In this document: positions 39,955 to 48,940 of the stretch, one piece after another
Layout of the letters: every line of letters starts with the position of its first letter
Position numbering within the stretch: the stretch's first letter is position 1
Assembly (NCBI RefSeq): GCF_002980625.1
Contig: NZ_PVLR01000044.1
Span: 1 to 64,000 of the forward strand
Reading direction: 5' to 3'
Length of the DNA stretch: 64,000 nucleotides
Source of the DNA: Malikia spinosa
Lineage (GTDB): Bacteria > Pseudomonadota > Gammaproteobacteria > Burkholderiales > Burkholderiaceae_C
Notes under the pieces: generated by a model
The model's input: only the letters and a program-made list of their open reading frames with translations
What the model was told of the DNA's origin: nothing
Databases searched by the model: none
Translations under genes and position numbers: made by a program

Positions 39955-42048
39955 TCAAGAATCATCTGGCCTGAGCAAGCTGACCTGGACCAGGCAATCG
40001 TAGAACGCCGGCGCCCGGCCCAGGTCGGTCAGCTGCTGATGCGTCAGCTCGTTGACATTGGTCCCGTTGTGGCCGAGCTTGCGCCACCAGATACCCAGAC
40101 CGTTGACGACGCCGGGCCGGGCGCGGTGGCTGACATCGGCCTGGCAATGGTAGCGGCCGCGGTCGTTGAAGACGCAGACCAGGGAGCCGTCCTCGATGCC
40201 GCGTGCGGCCGCGTCGTCGGGATGGATCTCGAGCCGCGGCTCGCCCTCGATGTCGCGCAGGCTGCGAACGTTGACAAAGGTCGAATTGAGGAAGTTGCGT
40301 GCCGGCGGGGAAATCATCGCCAGCGGATAGGCCGCGCTGCTGCCCCAGGGCTCGTGGTTCGGCAGCACCTGGGGCAATCCGTCCAGGCCCTGGGCCGCCA
40401 GCGCCGCGCTGAAGCATTCGCACTTGCCCGAAGGCGTCGGAAAGCCGCCCTCGGCGAAAGGCGCGTCGGGCAGCGGCAGGCTGAAATAGCCTTGCTGCGT
40501 CAGCCGCTCCCAGTCCACCGCGTCACCGAAGGCCTGGCGGCACAGGGATTCGTCATCCTGCGCGAAGCAGGGGTCGTCGAAGCCCAGGCGGGCCGCCAGT
40601 TCGCGAAAGATCTGGCTGTTGGACTTGGCCTCGCCCAGCGGGGCGATGGCCGGACGGTTCAGCAGCACGTCGGTATGGCCGTAGCTGGTGTGGATGTCCC
40701 AGTGCTCCAGCTGCGTGGTCGCCGGCAGCAGATAGTCGGCGTAGTCGGCCGTGTCGGTCTGGAACTGTTCGAGCACGACGGTGAACAGGTCCTCGCGCGC
40801 AAAGCCCGCCACGACCTGGCCCGACTGCGGCGCCACGGCGACCGGGTTGCTGTTGTAGACCAGCAGCGCCTCGATGGCGGGACCGAACTCCGGCGAGGCC
40901 GGGCGCAGCAAGTCGGCGCCGATGGTGCTCATGTTGATCAGGCGCGGCGAGCGCACGCCGGACGCCGCCAGCAGGTCGGGCCGCTGCAGCTGATCGCGCC
41001 GGACCGGAAAGTTGCCCGAGCTGCTCAGCAGCAGCCCGCCGGCCCGCTGGCGCCAGGCACCGATCAGCGCAGGCAGACAGGCGACGGCGCGCACCGCATT
41101 GCCACCGCCGCGGGTGCGCTGCATGCCGTAGTTGAGCCGGATCGCGACCGCTTCGCGCTGCTCGAAGCAGCGCCCGATGTCCTGCGCAAGCGCCAGGATC
41201 TGCTCGACCGGCAGGCCGCAATGCTGCGCCGCCCGCTCCGGCGGCCATTGCAGCGCCCGTTCGCGCAGCTGCGGCCAGCCCAGCGTGTAACGCTCCAGGT
41301 AGTCGTGGTCGAGCCAGTCGTGGACGATGAGCTCGTGCATCAGCGCGTAGGCCAGTGCCGCGTCGGTGCCGGGCAGCAGGGCCAGGTGCTCGTGGCATTT
41401 GTCGGCGGTCTCGGAGCGGCGCGGGTCGATGCAGACCAGTTTGGCACCGCGGCGCTTGGCCTCTTGCGCATGGCGCCAGAAATGCAGGTTGCTGCCGATC
41501 GAGTTGGTGCCCCAGAGCAGGATCAGACGCGACTCGGCGAAATGCTCGACCTTCATGCCGAGCTTGCCGCCCAGCGTGGCTTCGAGCGCGGCAGCACCGG
41601 CCGAGGCACAGATGGTGCGGTCGAGCCGGGACGCGCCGAGGCGATGGAAGAAGCGCCGGTCCATCGATTCGCCCTGCACCAGGCCCATGGTGCCGGCATA
41701 GCTGTAGGGCAGGATGGCCTGCGGGTCGCGCGCGGCGATTGCCTGCAGGCGAGTGGCGATGTCGGACAGGGCCTGATCCCAGCTCACGCGCTCGAACTGG
41801 CCAGAGCCCTTGGGGCCGACCCGCTTGAGCGGGTACAGCAAGCGCTCCGGGTGGTGGGTGCGCTCGGGGTAACGCGCGACCTTGGCACACAGCACGCCAG
41901 CGGTATGCGGGTGCTCGGGGTTGCCGCGCACCTGAACGGCCCGGCCCTGGTCAACGGTGGTGATCAGCGCGCAGCTGTCCGGGCAGTCGTGCGGGCAGGC
42001 GCCGCGCACCTCGAAACGGGTCTGTGTCTGTGTTTGTGGGATAGGCAT
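39955..42048 (-). CDS. Molybdopterin oxidoreductase, DMSO-reductase family, cytoplasmic
   Basis: A 697-residue enzyme. The N-terminal [4Fe-4S] site is formed by Cys18, Cys22, Cys26 and Cys54 (CPHDCPDSC then GVLCAKV). The molybdopterin domains include LLWGTNSIGSNLHFWRHAQEAK and the C-terminal cap from PRLEIHPDDAAARGI. No twin-arginine signal is present, so it acts in the cytoplasm. I could not assign the Mo ligand or the substrate. The sulfur setting would suit a sulfoxide or N-oxide reductase, but an oxidase of the BisC/formate dehydrogenase-like type is possible. Start at 42048 is preferred over 42087. It is divergent from the SfnB-like gene. Confidence 0.87.
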   Translation of the reverse strand: MPIPQTQTQTRFEVRGACPHDCPDSCALITTVDQGRAVQVRGNPEHPHTAGVLCAKVARYPERTHHPERLLYPLKRVGPKGSGQFERVSWDQALSDIATRLQAIAARDPQAILPYSYAGTMGLVQGESMDRRFFHRLGASRLDRTICASAGAAALEATLGGKLGMKVEHFAESRLILLWGTNSIGSNLHFWRHAQEAKRRGAKLVCIDPRRSETADKCHEHLALLPGTDAALAYALMHELIVHDWLDHDYLERYTLGWPQLRERALQWPPERAAQHCGLPVEQILALAQDIGRCFEQREAVAIRLNYGMQRTRGGGNAVRAVACLPALIGAWRQRAGGLLLSSSGNFPVRRDQLQRPDLLAASGVRSPRLINMSTIGADLLRPASPEFGPAIEALLVYNSNPVAVAPQSGQVVAGFAREDLFTVVLEQFQTDTADYADYLLPATTQLEHWDIHTSYGHTDVLLNRPAIAPLGEAKSNSQIFRELAARLGFDDPCFAQDDESLCRQAFGDAVDWERLTQQGYFSLPLPDAPFAEGGFPTPSGKCECFSAALAAQGLDGLPQVLPNHEPWGSSAAYPLAMISPPARNFLNSTFVNVRSLRDIEGEPRLEIHPDDAAARGIEDGSLVCVFNDRGRYHCQADVSHRARPGVVNGLGIWWRKLGHNGTNVNELTHQQLTDLGRAPAFYDCLVQVSLLRPDDS

Positions 42049-42285
42049 ATGAGGCCGATTGTCGGGCAAGTCGCCAATCAAAATCACCGTTTGAAACAGG
42101 GTGGAATGATGATTTTTGAATAAGGATATTCGGAAATCATTTGCGTTGGATCTTATTCCAATCTATTCCTTCCCGGTCGCATCCGGGCTTCCTACGATAG
42201 GAACACCGGGTTCAAGCCATCCGCTTGCCGACCCGCATTCGACGCCTTCTGGCGTCATTGACGCCCCCATCCAACAAGCCCCACG
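42049..42285. promoter_or_regulatory. Divergent control region of Mo-enzyme and SfnB-like genes
   Basis: This 237-bp region is A+T-rich at 42100-42170, unlike its flanks. It holds an inverted repeat GAATA-N4-TATTC (42118-42131), a nearby pair of TTATTCC/CTATTCC direct repeats (around 42152-42168), and a small hairpin GACGCC-TTCT-GGCGTC (42241-42256) in the SfnB-like leader. The layout fits LysR-type control, but operator identity is inferred. Confidence 0.45.
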
Positions 42286-43518
42286 ATGACTGCAATCACC
42301 CTTGAACCCTCGACCGCCCCCGCTGATGCGGCAATCCGCCTGAGCGTGGCCGAACTCAAGCGCCGCGCCGCCTCGCTGCTGCCCGAACTGCGCCAAGGCG
42401 CCGAAGAGCGCGAGCGCCAGCGCCAGCGCATCCTGCCGCATGAGCCGATTCGCCGCATCGGTGCCGAAAGGCTGCTGACCTGGCGCGTTCCGCAGAGCCA
42501 GGGCGGCAGCGGCGCCTCGGTGCGCGACGTGATCCAGTTCGTGATCGATGTCGCCTCGGTGGACTCGAACGTGGCGCAGGCGCTGCGGCCCAGCTTCCTG
42601 TTTCTCGAAGGCCTGCTCGCCAGCGACGACGAGGCGGCCCGCCAGCGCTGGCTGCCGCATTACCTCAACGGCGAACTGTTCGGCAACGCAGGCTGGGAAG
42701 TCGGCGGCGCCAACGGCGCCATCAGCGCCAGCCTGGTGCGCGAAGGCGACCATTACCGGGCCAACGGCAGCAAGTACTACAGCACCGGGGCGCTGTACTC
42801 GGACTGGGTCAGCGCCGTCGCCATCGATGAGTCGGACCGCGAGGTGCGCTTCATGCTGCCGCGCGACCGCGAAGGGCTGGAGCTGGTCGACGACTTCGAT
42901 GCCATGGGTCAGCGCCTGACCGCGAGCGGCACCACGAACCTGAACCACGTCCGGGTCGATGAAGAGGACATCGTGCCGCACCACCTGTTTGCCGGCGGGC
43001 GCACCCAGCGCAGCATCGTGACCCCCTATGCGCAGCTGTTCCTGGCGGCAGTCGAAGCCGGGATCGCGCGCAATGCGCTCGACGATGCGGTGGCATTCGC
43101 CCGCGACCATGCGCGTCCGATCAAGCACAGCAGCGCCAGCCGCTCGGTCGACGACCCCTATGTGGAGTTCTCGGTCGGCGAGATTTCGGCCCGCGCCTTC
43201 GCCGCCGAGGCCGTGGTGCTGCGCGCGGCCGACAGCATCGACGCCGCCTGGGCGTCCGGGCTAGAACCAGCCTCGATCACCCAGGCAGCGATCGACGTGG
43301 CGCAGGCCCAGTACGTGGCCGCCGAAGCGGCGCTCAAGGCAGCGGAACTGCTGTTCGACGTCGGCGGGGCTTCGACCACCGCACGCAAGCACAACCTGGA
43401 CCGCCACTGGCGCAATGCCCGCACCGTGGCCAACCACAACCCGCGGCACTGGAAGGCGGCCGTGGTCGGGGCCTACCGACTCAAGGGAACCCAGCCGCCG
43501 CTGTCGGGCCTGTTCTGA
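42286..43518 (+). CDS. SfnB/DszC-like flavin oxidoreductase (acyl-CoA dehydrogenase fold)
   Basis: A 410-residue member of the acyl-CoA-dehydrogenase fold, group D flavin monooxygenase branch. The family sulfur-acquisition features are seen in SKYYSTGALYSDWVSAVAIDE and in DDFDAMGQRLTASGTTNLNHV, and the C-terminus has LDRHWRNARTVANHNP. The catalytic base of true acyl-CoA dehydrogenases is not evident. SfnB and DszC oxidise organic sulfur compounds with FMNH2 and O2. It leads a run with a second dehydrogenase-fold protein, an LLM monooxygenase and metQNI on the same strand. Confidence 0.82.
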   Translation: MTAITLEPSTAPADAAIRLSVAELKRRAASLLPELRQGAEERERQRQRILPHEPIRRIGAERLLTWRVPQSQGGSGASVRDVIQFVIDVASVDSNVAQALRPSFLFLEGLLASDDEAARQRWLPHYLNGELFGNAGWEVGGANGAISASLVREGDHYRANGSKYYSTGALYSDWVSAVAIDESDREVRFMLPRDREGLELVDDFDAMGQRLTASGTTNLNHVRVDEEDIVPHHLFAGGRTQRSIVTPYAQLFLAAVEAGIARNALDDAVAFARDHARPIKHSSASRSVDDPYVEFSVGEISARAFAAEAVVLRAADSIDAAWASGLEPASITQAAIDVAQAQYVAAEAALKAAELLFDVGGASTTARKHNLDRHWRNARTVANHNPRHWKAAVVGAYRLKGTQPPLSGLF

Positions 43519-43579
43519 GCTGATGACTCACGTCCAGCCCAGCCCCGCCTTTCATCCAGGACCCAGGAGAACCTTCCCC

Positions 43580-44869
43580 ATGACGACCGTCGACGTGACC
43601 CTTCGCGATGCCAGCGATATCGCCCTCGCCGCCTATGCCGACGAACTGGCGGCCGAGATCGGCAAGACCGCGCAGCAGTACGACCTGTCGGGCCAATTCC
43701 CGCACGAGCATTTCGAACTGCTGCGCCAGCGCGGCGCGCTCAAGCTGACCCTGCCGCAGGCACAAGGTGGCGGCGGGATCTCGCTCTACCAGCTGCTGCT
43801 GTTCCAGGAGCGCCTGGCCCGGGGCAGCGGCTCCACCGCGCTGGCACTGGGCTGGCATTTGATGGTCTTCGGCTACCTGAGCTTCGACCTCAAGTGGCAG
43901 CGCCCGGCCTTCGAGCACCTGTGCCGGGACGTGGTGCAGCGCGGCGACCTGATCAACGTGCTGGTCACCGAACGCGAGGCCGGCAACCTGCTGCGCGGCT
44001 CCAAGCCGACCACCGTGGCGCGCAGGACCGAACAGGGCTATCTGATCCAGGGCCGCAAGGCCTTCTGCTCGGCGGCACCCGGGCTCGGACAGATGATCGT
44101 CTACGCCCTGGTCGCGGACGAGGGCCGGGTGGCGGAGTTCCTGGTGCCCAAGTCGGAACGCGTGCGCGTGATCGACAACTGGAACACGATCGGCATGCGC
44201 AGCACCGGCAGCCACGACATCGAATTCGACCAGGTGCTGGTACCCCACGACGCGCTGCTGACCTACATCGACCCCGACCGGGCCGGCAGCTTCATGACCG
44301 GCAGCCGGGCCTTCGGCCTGCAGCTGTCGGCGGTCTATCTGGGTATCGCGACGGCGGCGCGCGACTTCGCGCTCGACTTTGCCGACCGCTACCACTCGCA
44401 CAGCCTGGAGGGGTCGATCCTCGACGCGCCCCAGGTACAGCACAAGCTCGGCGAGATCGAGCTGCTGATCGGCGCGTCCAAGACCCTGCTCTACGGCCTG
44501 GCCGAGCGCTGGGAGCGCCACGACGCGATCAAGCACCGGCTCGACCACGAGGTCGCGATCACCAAGCAGATGGTGACCCACCAGGCAATCCGCATCGTCG
44601 AGCTGGCGATGGGAATCGTCGGCGGCCATGCACTGTCGAAGGACCTGCCGCTGGAACGCTATTTCCGCGACGTGCAATGCGGCTGCTACAACCCGCCCCA
44701 GGACGACATGGTGCTTGCGAACCTGGCCAAGTCCGCGACCGCCGCGCTGCGCGCCTCGCGCCAGGCCGAGGCGACTGCCGCAGCGGCAGCAGCCGCGGCG
44801 GCAACGCAGATCGCTGTCACAGCGACGGCCGACGCCCTGGAAGCCCCGCTCGCCGCGCTGGTGGACTGA
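43580..44869 (+). CDS. Acyl-CoA-dehydrogenase-fold oxidoreductase, probable sulfur-scavenging
   Basis: A 429-residue flavoprotein with the N-terminal helical domain (PQAQGGGGISLYQLLLFQERLARGSG segment split at about 65-90), the beta domain (LINVLVTEREAGNLLRGSKP, then STGSHDIEFDQVLVPHDAL) and the C-terminal helical bundle. Its last 40 residues add a run of nine alanines (within RQAEATAAAAAAAAATQ) not expected in the family. An AGGAGAA ribosome site precedes the ATG at 43580; longer in-frame starts lack one. It lies 61 bases after the SfnB-like gene and probably shares its transcript. Substrate unknown. Confidence 0.8.
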   Translation: MTTVDVTLRDASDIALAAYADELAAEIGKTAQQYDLSGQFPHEHFELLRQRGALKLTLPQAQGGGGISLYQLLLFQERLARGSGSTALALGWHLMVFGYLSFDLKWQRPAFEHLCRDVVQRGDLINVLVTEREAGNLLRGSKPTTVARRTEQGYLIQGRKAFCSAAPGLGQMIVYALVADEGRVAEFLVPKSERVRVIDNWNTIGMRSTGSHDIEFDQVLVPHDALLTYIDPDRAGSFMTGSRAFGLQLSAVYLGIATAARDFALDFADRYHSHSLEGSILDAPQVQHKLGEIELLIGASKTLLYGLAERWERHDAIKHRLDHEVAITKQMVTHQAIRIVELAMGIVGGHALSKDLPLERYFRDVQCGCYNPPQDDMVLANLAKSATAALRASRQAEATAAAAAAAAATQIAVTATADALEAPLAALVD

Positions 44870-44911
44870 ATCCCAGACCGGCGAAACACCCTGCCCTTGA
44901 TTGCAAATGCC

Positions 44912-46273
44912 ATGACCCAGAAGAAACAGATCATCCTCAACGCGTTCAACGAGAACTGCGTCGGCCACATCAACCACGGCCTCTGGACCCACCCGCGCGA
45001 CCGGAGCACCGAATACAACACGATCGAGTACTGGGCCGGCATGGCCCGCACGCTCGAGCGCGGCCTGTTCGATGGCATCTTCATCGCCGACATCCTGGGC
45101 GTCTATGACGTCTACCAGGGCAATATCGATCTGACGCTCAGGGAATCGGTCCAGCTGCCGGTCAACGACCCGATGCTGCTGGTCTCGGCGATGGCGGCGG
45201 TGACCCAGCATCTGGGCTTCGGCGTCACCGTCAACCCGCTGTCCGAACATCCCTATCTGCTGGCCCGGCGCTTCTCGACGCTGGACCAGCTCACACGCGG
45301 GCGCTTCGGCTGGAACATCGTGACCGGCTACCTCGACAGCGCCGCGCGGGCAATCGGCCAGCACCAGCAGCTGCAGCACGACGAACGCTACGAGCGCGCC
45401 GACGAATGCCTCGACCTGCTCTACCAGCTGCTCGAGGGCAGCTGGGAGGACGACGCGGTCAAGCGGGACAAGGTGGCCCGGATCTTCGCCGACCCCGCCA
45501 AGGTGCACCCGGTGCGCCACCACGGGCGCTACTACGATGTCGAGGGCTACCACCTCTGCGAACCCTCGCCGCAACGCACGCCGGTGCTGTTCCAGGCCGG
45601 CACTTCGGGCCGGGGTCAGATCTTTGCCGCACGCCACGCCGAAGCGGTCTTCATCGGCGGCAACGACAAGGCCGCTGTGCGCAAGACGGTGCAGGAGCTG
45701 CGCCAACAGGTGGTCAAGGCCGGACGCCGCGCCGATGACCTCAAGATCGTGCTGGGCGTGACGGTCGTGCCGGCGGCCACCCAACAGGAAGCACGCGACA
45801 AGCACGATGAGTATCTGCGCTATGCGAGCCCCGAAGCCGGGCTGGCGCATTTCTCGTCGAGCGCCGGCCTCGACCTGTCGCGCTACGGGCTCGACGAACC
45901 GATCGAGTTCGACCAGACCAATGCCATCCAGTCCACCGTTCGAGTGATCCAGAAGCTCGGCGGCACCCGGCGCAAGCTGCTCGAGCATTTCAGGCTCGGC
46001 GGGCGCTATGCCGCCATCGTCGGTGACCCGCAACAGGTCGCGGACGAACTGCAGTCCTGGGTCGACGAGACCGGCATCGACGGCTTCAACATCACTCGCA
46101 CCGTGGTGCCCGAGAGCTTCGAGGATGTCGTCGATTTCGTCGTGCCCGAGCTGCAGGACCGCGGCCGCTACAAGACCGCCTACGCCGAAGGCAGCTTGCG
46201 CCACAAGCTGTTCGGCCAGGGCGACCGGCTGCCGGCCCGGCATGCCGCCGCTCAATTCCGTCAGCTCGGCTGA
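44912..46273 (+). CDS. LLM-class flavin-dependent monooxygenase (NtaA/SnaA/DszA family)
   Basis: A 453-residue TIM-barrel FMNH2-dependent monooxygenase. The family pattern is seen in LNAFNENCVGHINHGLWTHP, the HPYLLARRFSTLDQLTRGRFGWNIVTGYL region and PVLFQAGTSGRGQ, with insertion segments typical of NtaA, DszA and DmoA. These enzymes cleave C-N or C-S bonds, for example in nitrilotriacetate, dibenzothiophene sulfone and dimethyl sulfide. Neighbours argue for an organosulfur substrate. Reduced FMN could come from SsuE at 62514. Start ATG at 44912; an in-frame TTG lies 15 bases upstream. Confidence 0.85.
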   Translation: MTQKKQIILNAFNENCVGHINHGLWTHPRDRSTEYNTIEYWAGMARTLERGLFDGIFIADILGVYDVYQGNIDLTLRESVQLPVNDPMLLVSAMAAVTQHLGFGVTVNPLSEHPYLLARRFSTLDQLTRGRFGWNIVTGYLDSAARAIGQHQQLQHDERYERADECLDLLYQLLEGSWEDDAVKRDKVARIFADPAKVHPVRHHGRYYDVEGYHLCEPSPQRTPVLFQAGTSGRGQIFAARHAEAVFIGGNDKAAVRKTVQELRQQVVKAGRRADDLKIVLGVTVVPAATQQEARDKHDEYLRYASPEAGLAHFSSSAGLDLSRYGLDEPIEFDQTNAIQSTVRVIQKLGGTRRKLLEHFRLGGRYAAIVGDPQQVADELQSWVDETGIDGFNITRTVVPESFEDVVDFVVPELQDRGRYKTAYAEGSLRHKLFGQGDRLPARHAAAQFRQLG

Positions 46274-46327
46274 CCCCAAGCCTGAATCCAATCCAATCCA
46301 ACCCAACCCAAGCCAGGAGAACTCCTC

Positions 46328-47146
46328 ATGAAACTGTCCCAATTGCTGCTGACCGCCCTGTCCTCGCTGCTGCTGAGCGGCATGGTCCAGGCCCAGACCC
46401 TCAAGATCGGCGCCTCGGCCGGCGTGCATGCCGACACCCTGGCCGCCGCCGTGGCCGATGCCAAGAAGGCCGGCCTGGACGTGAAGATCGTCGAATTCAC
46501 CGACTGGACCACCCCCAACGAGGCGGTGGCCAGCGGCGACCTGGACTTGAACTACTTCCAGCACCAGGCCTTCCTGGACAACGCCATCCAGCAGCGCGGC
46601 TACAAGTTCGCCGTCGCCGGCATCGGCGTGCTGCCCAACATCGGCTTGTTCTCCTACAAGATCAAGAGCTTCGATGAACTGAAGCCAGGCGCGAAAGTGG
46701 CTGTGGCCAGCGATCCGGTCAACCAGGGGCGCGGCCTGCTGTTGATCGAGAAGGCCGGCTTGATCAAGCTGCGCGAAGGCGCTGGCGCCAAGGCCAACGT
46801 CAATGACATCGTCAGCAACCCGAAGAAGCTCAAGTTCGTCGAAGTCGAAGGCCCGCAGCTGGTGCGCGCGATCGACGACGTGGACCTGGCACAGGGCATT
46901 CCGGCGCATTTCGTCAGCGCGGGCAAGCCGCAGTTAGCCAGCGCCGGCCTGCTCTACTCCGGCGCGTCCGACAGCTACTACGCGATCCGCTTTGTCTCGC
47001 GCCAGGACAACGCCAACGACCCGCGCATCAAGCAGTTCGTCAAGATCTTCCAGGAGTCCAAGGCCGTGCGCGACCAGGTGCACAAGCTGTTTGCCGGTGA
47101 CGCCAAGCTCTACACGCTGGCCTGGCTGAAGGGGAAAGTGCAATGA
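46328..47146 (+). CDS. metQ: Methionine ABC transporter substrate-binding protein (MetQ/NlpA family)
   Basis: A 272-residue periplasmic protein with a signal peptide ending near GMVQAQ (about 22). It lacks a lipobox, so unlike E. coli MetQ it is probably soluble. [29 protein letters not shown] and [21 protein letters not shown] (split, about 118-138) match the NlpA family, which binds methionine and related thioethers. The gene follows the LLM monooxygenase by 54 bases and overlaps metN by four bases. It may carry a sulfur compound other than L-methionine, given its operon partners. Confidence 0.9.
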   Translation: MKLSQLLLTALSSLLLSGMVQAQTLKIGASAGVHADTLAAAVADAKKAGLDVKIVEFTDWTTPNEAVASGDLDLNYFQHQAFLDNAIQQRGYKFAVAGIGVLPNIGLFSYKIKSFDELKPGAKVAVASDPVNQGRGLLLIEKAGLIKLREGAGAKANVNDIVSNPKKLKFVEVEGPQLVRAIDDVDLAQGIPAHFVSAGKPQLASAGLLYSGASDSYYAIRFVSRQDNANDPRIKQFVKIFQESKAVRDQVHKLFAGDAKLYTLAWLKGKVQ

Positions 47147-48306
47147 GCGCGATCAATCTGACCCTGGGCGCCAAGTCCTACTTTGTCTCGCCGCAGGCAG
47201 CTGCGCAACGCCTGCCGCAGGCCGCACCGGCTGGCAGCACCGAGCCCGCGCATCCGGCAGCCGGTTCGGTGCGCTTCGAGAACATCGGCAAGACCTATCA
47301 CTCGTCGGCCGGGCCGGTGGCGGCCCTGAGCGGGATCGAGCTCGAGATCCCGGCCGGCAGCATCTTCGGCATCATCGGCCGCAGCGGCGCGGGCAAGTCC
47401 AGCCTGCTGCGCACGATCAACCGGCTCGAGCGCCCGACTGAAGGCCGCGTGCTGGTCGACGGCGAGGACATTGCCGGGCTCGACGAGAACGGACTGGTCG
47501 CGCTGCGCCGGCGCATCGGCATGATCTTCCAGCATTTCAACCTGCTGTCGGCCAAGACCGTGTTCGACAACGTGGCGCTGCCGCTGCGCGTGGCCGGCGT
47601 GCGCGAGGCACAGGTGCGCCAGCGCGTCAACGAGTTGCTGGAGCTGGTCGGACTCAATGGCAAGGAAAACACCTACCCGGGCCGCCTGTCAGGCGGACAG
47701 AAGCAGCGCGTGGGCATTGCGCGCGCACTGGTGCACCACCCCGAGATCCTGCTCTGCGACGAGGCCACCTCGGCGCTCGACCCCGAAACGACGCAGTCCA
47801 TCCTGGCGCTGCTGCGCGACATCAACCGCCAGCTCGGCCTGACGGTGGTGCTGATCACGCACGAGATGGGCGTGATCCGCGAGATCTGCGACCAGGTGCT
47901 GGTGCTCGAACAGGGCCGGATCGCCGAAACCGGGCCGGTCTGGGCCGTGTTCGGCGAGCCCAAGCATGACGCCACGCGCGCCCTGCTGCGCCCGCTCGAG
48001 CATGACCTGCCGCAGGACCTGCTGCAAAGGCTGTCGCAGCAGGCGCCCACCAGCGGGTCGTACCAGCGGGTGCTGGAGCTCGTTTTTACCGGCCAGGGCC
48101 GGATCGAGCCCGACCTCGACCGCATTGCCAGCCTGCTCGGCAGCCGGGTGCGGCTGCTGCACGGCGGCGTCGACCGCATCCAGGGCCATACGCACGGCCG
48201 ACTGCTGATTGCCACCGGGCCCCAAGGACCCGCCGCCACCGAACTGGTCATTCAACAACTCTGCCACCACGCCAAGGAGCTCGGATATGTCGCCGATCAT
48301 GTATGA
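47143..48306 (+). CDS. metN: Methionine ABC transporter ATP-binding protein MetN
   Basis: A 387-residue ATPase. Walker [10 protein letters not shown] is at 79-87, signature [15 protein letters not shown], Walker [17 protein letters not shown], then a C-terminal NIL/ACT-like domain (from about 305) that senses methionine in E. coli. About 45 residues precede the usual MetN start ([10 protein letters not shown]), rich in Ala and Pro and of unclear purpose. The ATG overlaps the metQ stop, and metI begins inside the end of this gene. Confidence 0.92.
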   Translation: MSAINLTLGAKSYFVSPQAAAQRLPQAAPAGSTEPAHPAAGSVRFENIGKTYHSSAGPVAALSGIELEIPAGSIFGIIGRSGAGKSSLLRTINRLERPTEGRVLVDGEDIAGLDENGLVALRRRIGMIFQHFNLLSAKTVFDNVALPLRVAGVREAQVRQRVNELLELVGLNGKENTYPGRLSGGQKQRVGIARALVHHPEILLCDEATSALDPETTQSILALLRDINRQLGLTVVLITHEMGVIREICDQVLVLEQGRIAETGPVWAVFGEPKHDATRALLRPLEHDLPQDLLQRLSQQAPTSGSYQRVLELVFTGQGRIEPDLDRIASLLGSRVRLLHGGVDRIQGHTHGRLLIATGPQGPAATELVIQQLCHHAKELGYVADHV

Positions 48307-48940
48307 ACGCCTCTGGGAGGCTTTTCTGGACACGCTGCTCATGGTCGGCGCCTCGGGGCTGATCGCGCTGGTCGCCGGCATTCCGCTGGCCGTGTTGCTG
48401 GTGCTGACCTCGCCCGGCGGCGTGCTGGAAGCACCGCGCTTCAACCGGATCGCGGGCAGCCTCGTCAACGCCTTTCGCGCCACGCCCTTCATCGTGCTGC
48501 TGGTGGCACTGATTCCGCTGACGCGGCTGATCACGGGCACGACGATCGGCATCTGGGCCGCCGTGGTGCCGCTGTCGATCAGCGCCACGCCGTTCTTCGC
48601 GCGCATCGCCGAAGTCAGCCTGCGCGAGGTCGAGCACGGACTGATCGAGGCCGCGCAGGCCATGGGCTGCCGACGCTGGCATATCGTGCGCCATGTGCTG
48701 CTGCCCGAGGCGCTGCCCGGCATCATCGGCGGCTTCACGATCACGCTGGTGTCGATGATCGGCGCCTCGGCCATGGCCGGAGCCGTGGGGGCCGGCGGAC
48801 TCGGCGACCTGGCGATCCGCTACGGCTACCAGCGCTTCGACACGACGGTGATGATCGCCGTGATCGTGGTGCTGATCGCGCTGGTCAGCCTGGTGCAGTT
48901 CGCGGGGGACTGGTGGGTTGGGAGGTTGAGGGCGAGGTGA
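48287..48940 (+). CDS. metI: Methionine ABC transporter permease MetI
   Basis: A 217-residue inner-membrane protein with about five transmembrane helices and the EAA-like coupling loop [31 protein letters not shown] at 48274-48279 lies 7 bases before the ATG at 48287, inside the last codons of metN, which decides this start over a longer frame from 48209. It completes metQNI. Just past its stop the sequence changes abruptly to A+T-rich DNA. Confidence 0.92.
   Translation: MSPIMYERLWEAFLDTLLMVGASGLIALVAGIPLAVLLVLTSPGGVLEAPRFNRIAGSLVNAFRATPFIVLLVALIPLTRLITGTTIGIWAAVVPLSISATPFFARIAEVSLREVEHGLIEAAQAMGCRRWHIVRHVLLPEALPGIIGGFTITLVSMIGASAMAGAVGAGGLGDLAIRYGYQRFDTTVMIAVIVVLIALVSLVQFAGDWWVGRLRAR

Noticed and set aside
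40039-42123. A 694-codon open frame on the plus strand
   Set aside because: It is antisense to the molybdopterin oxidoreductase, whose cysteine motif and family blocks are clear.
43481-46909. A 1142-codon open frame on the minus strand
   Set aside because: It is antisense to three genes with clear protein motifs and good ribosome sites. Long empty frames like this arise from strong G/C third-position bias.
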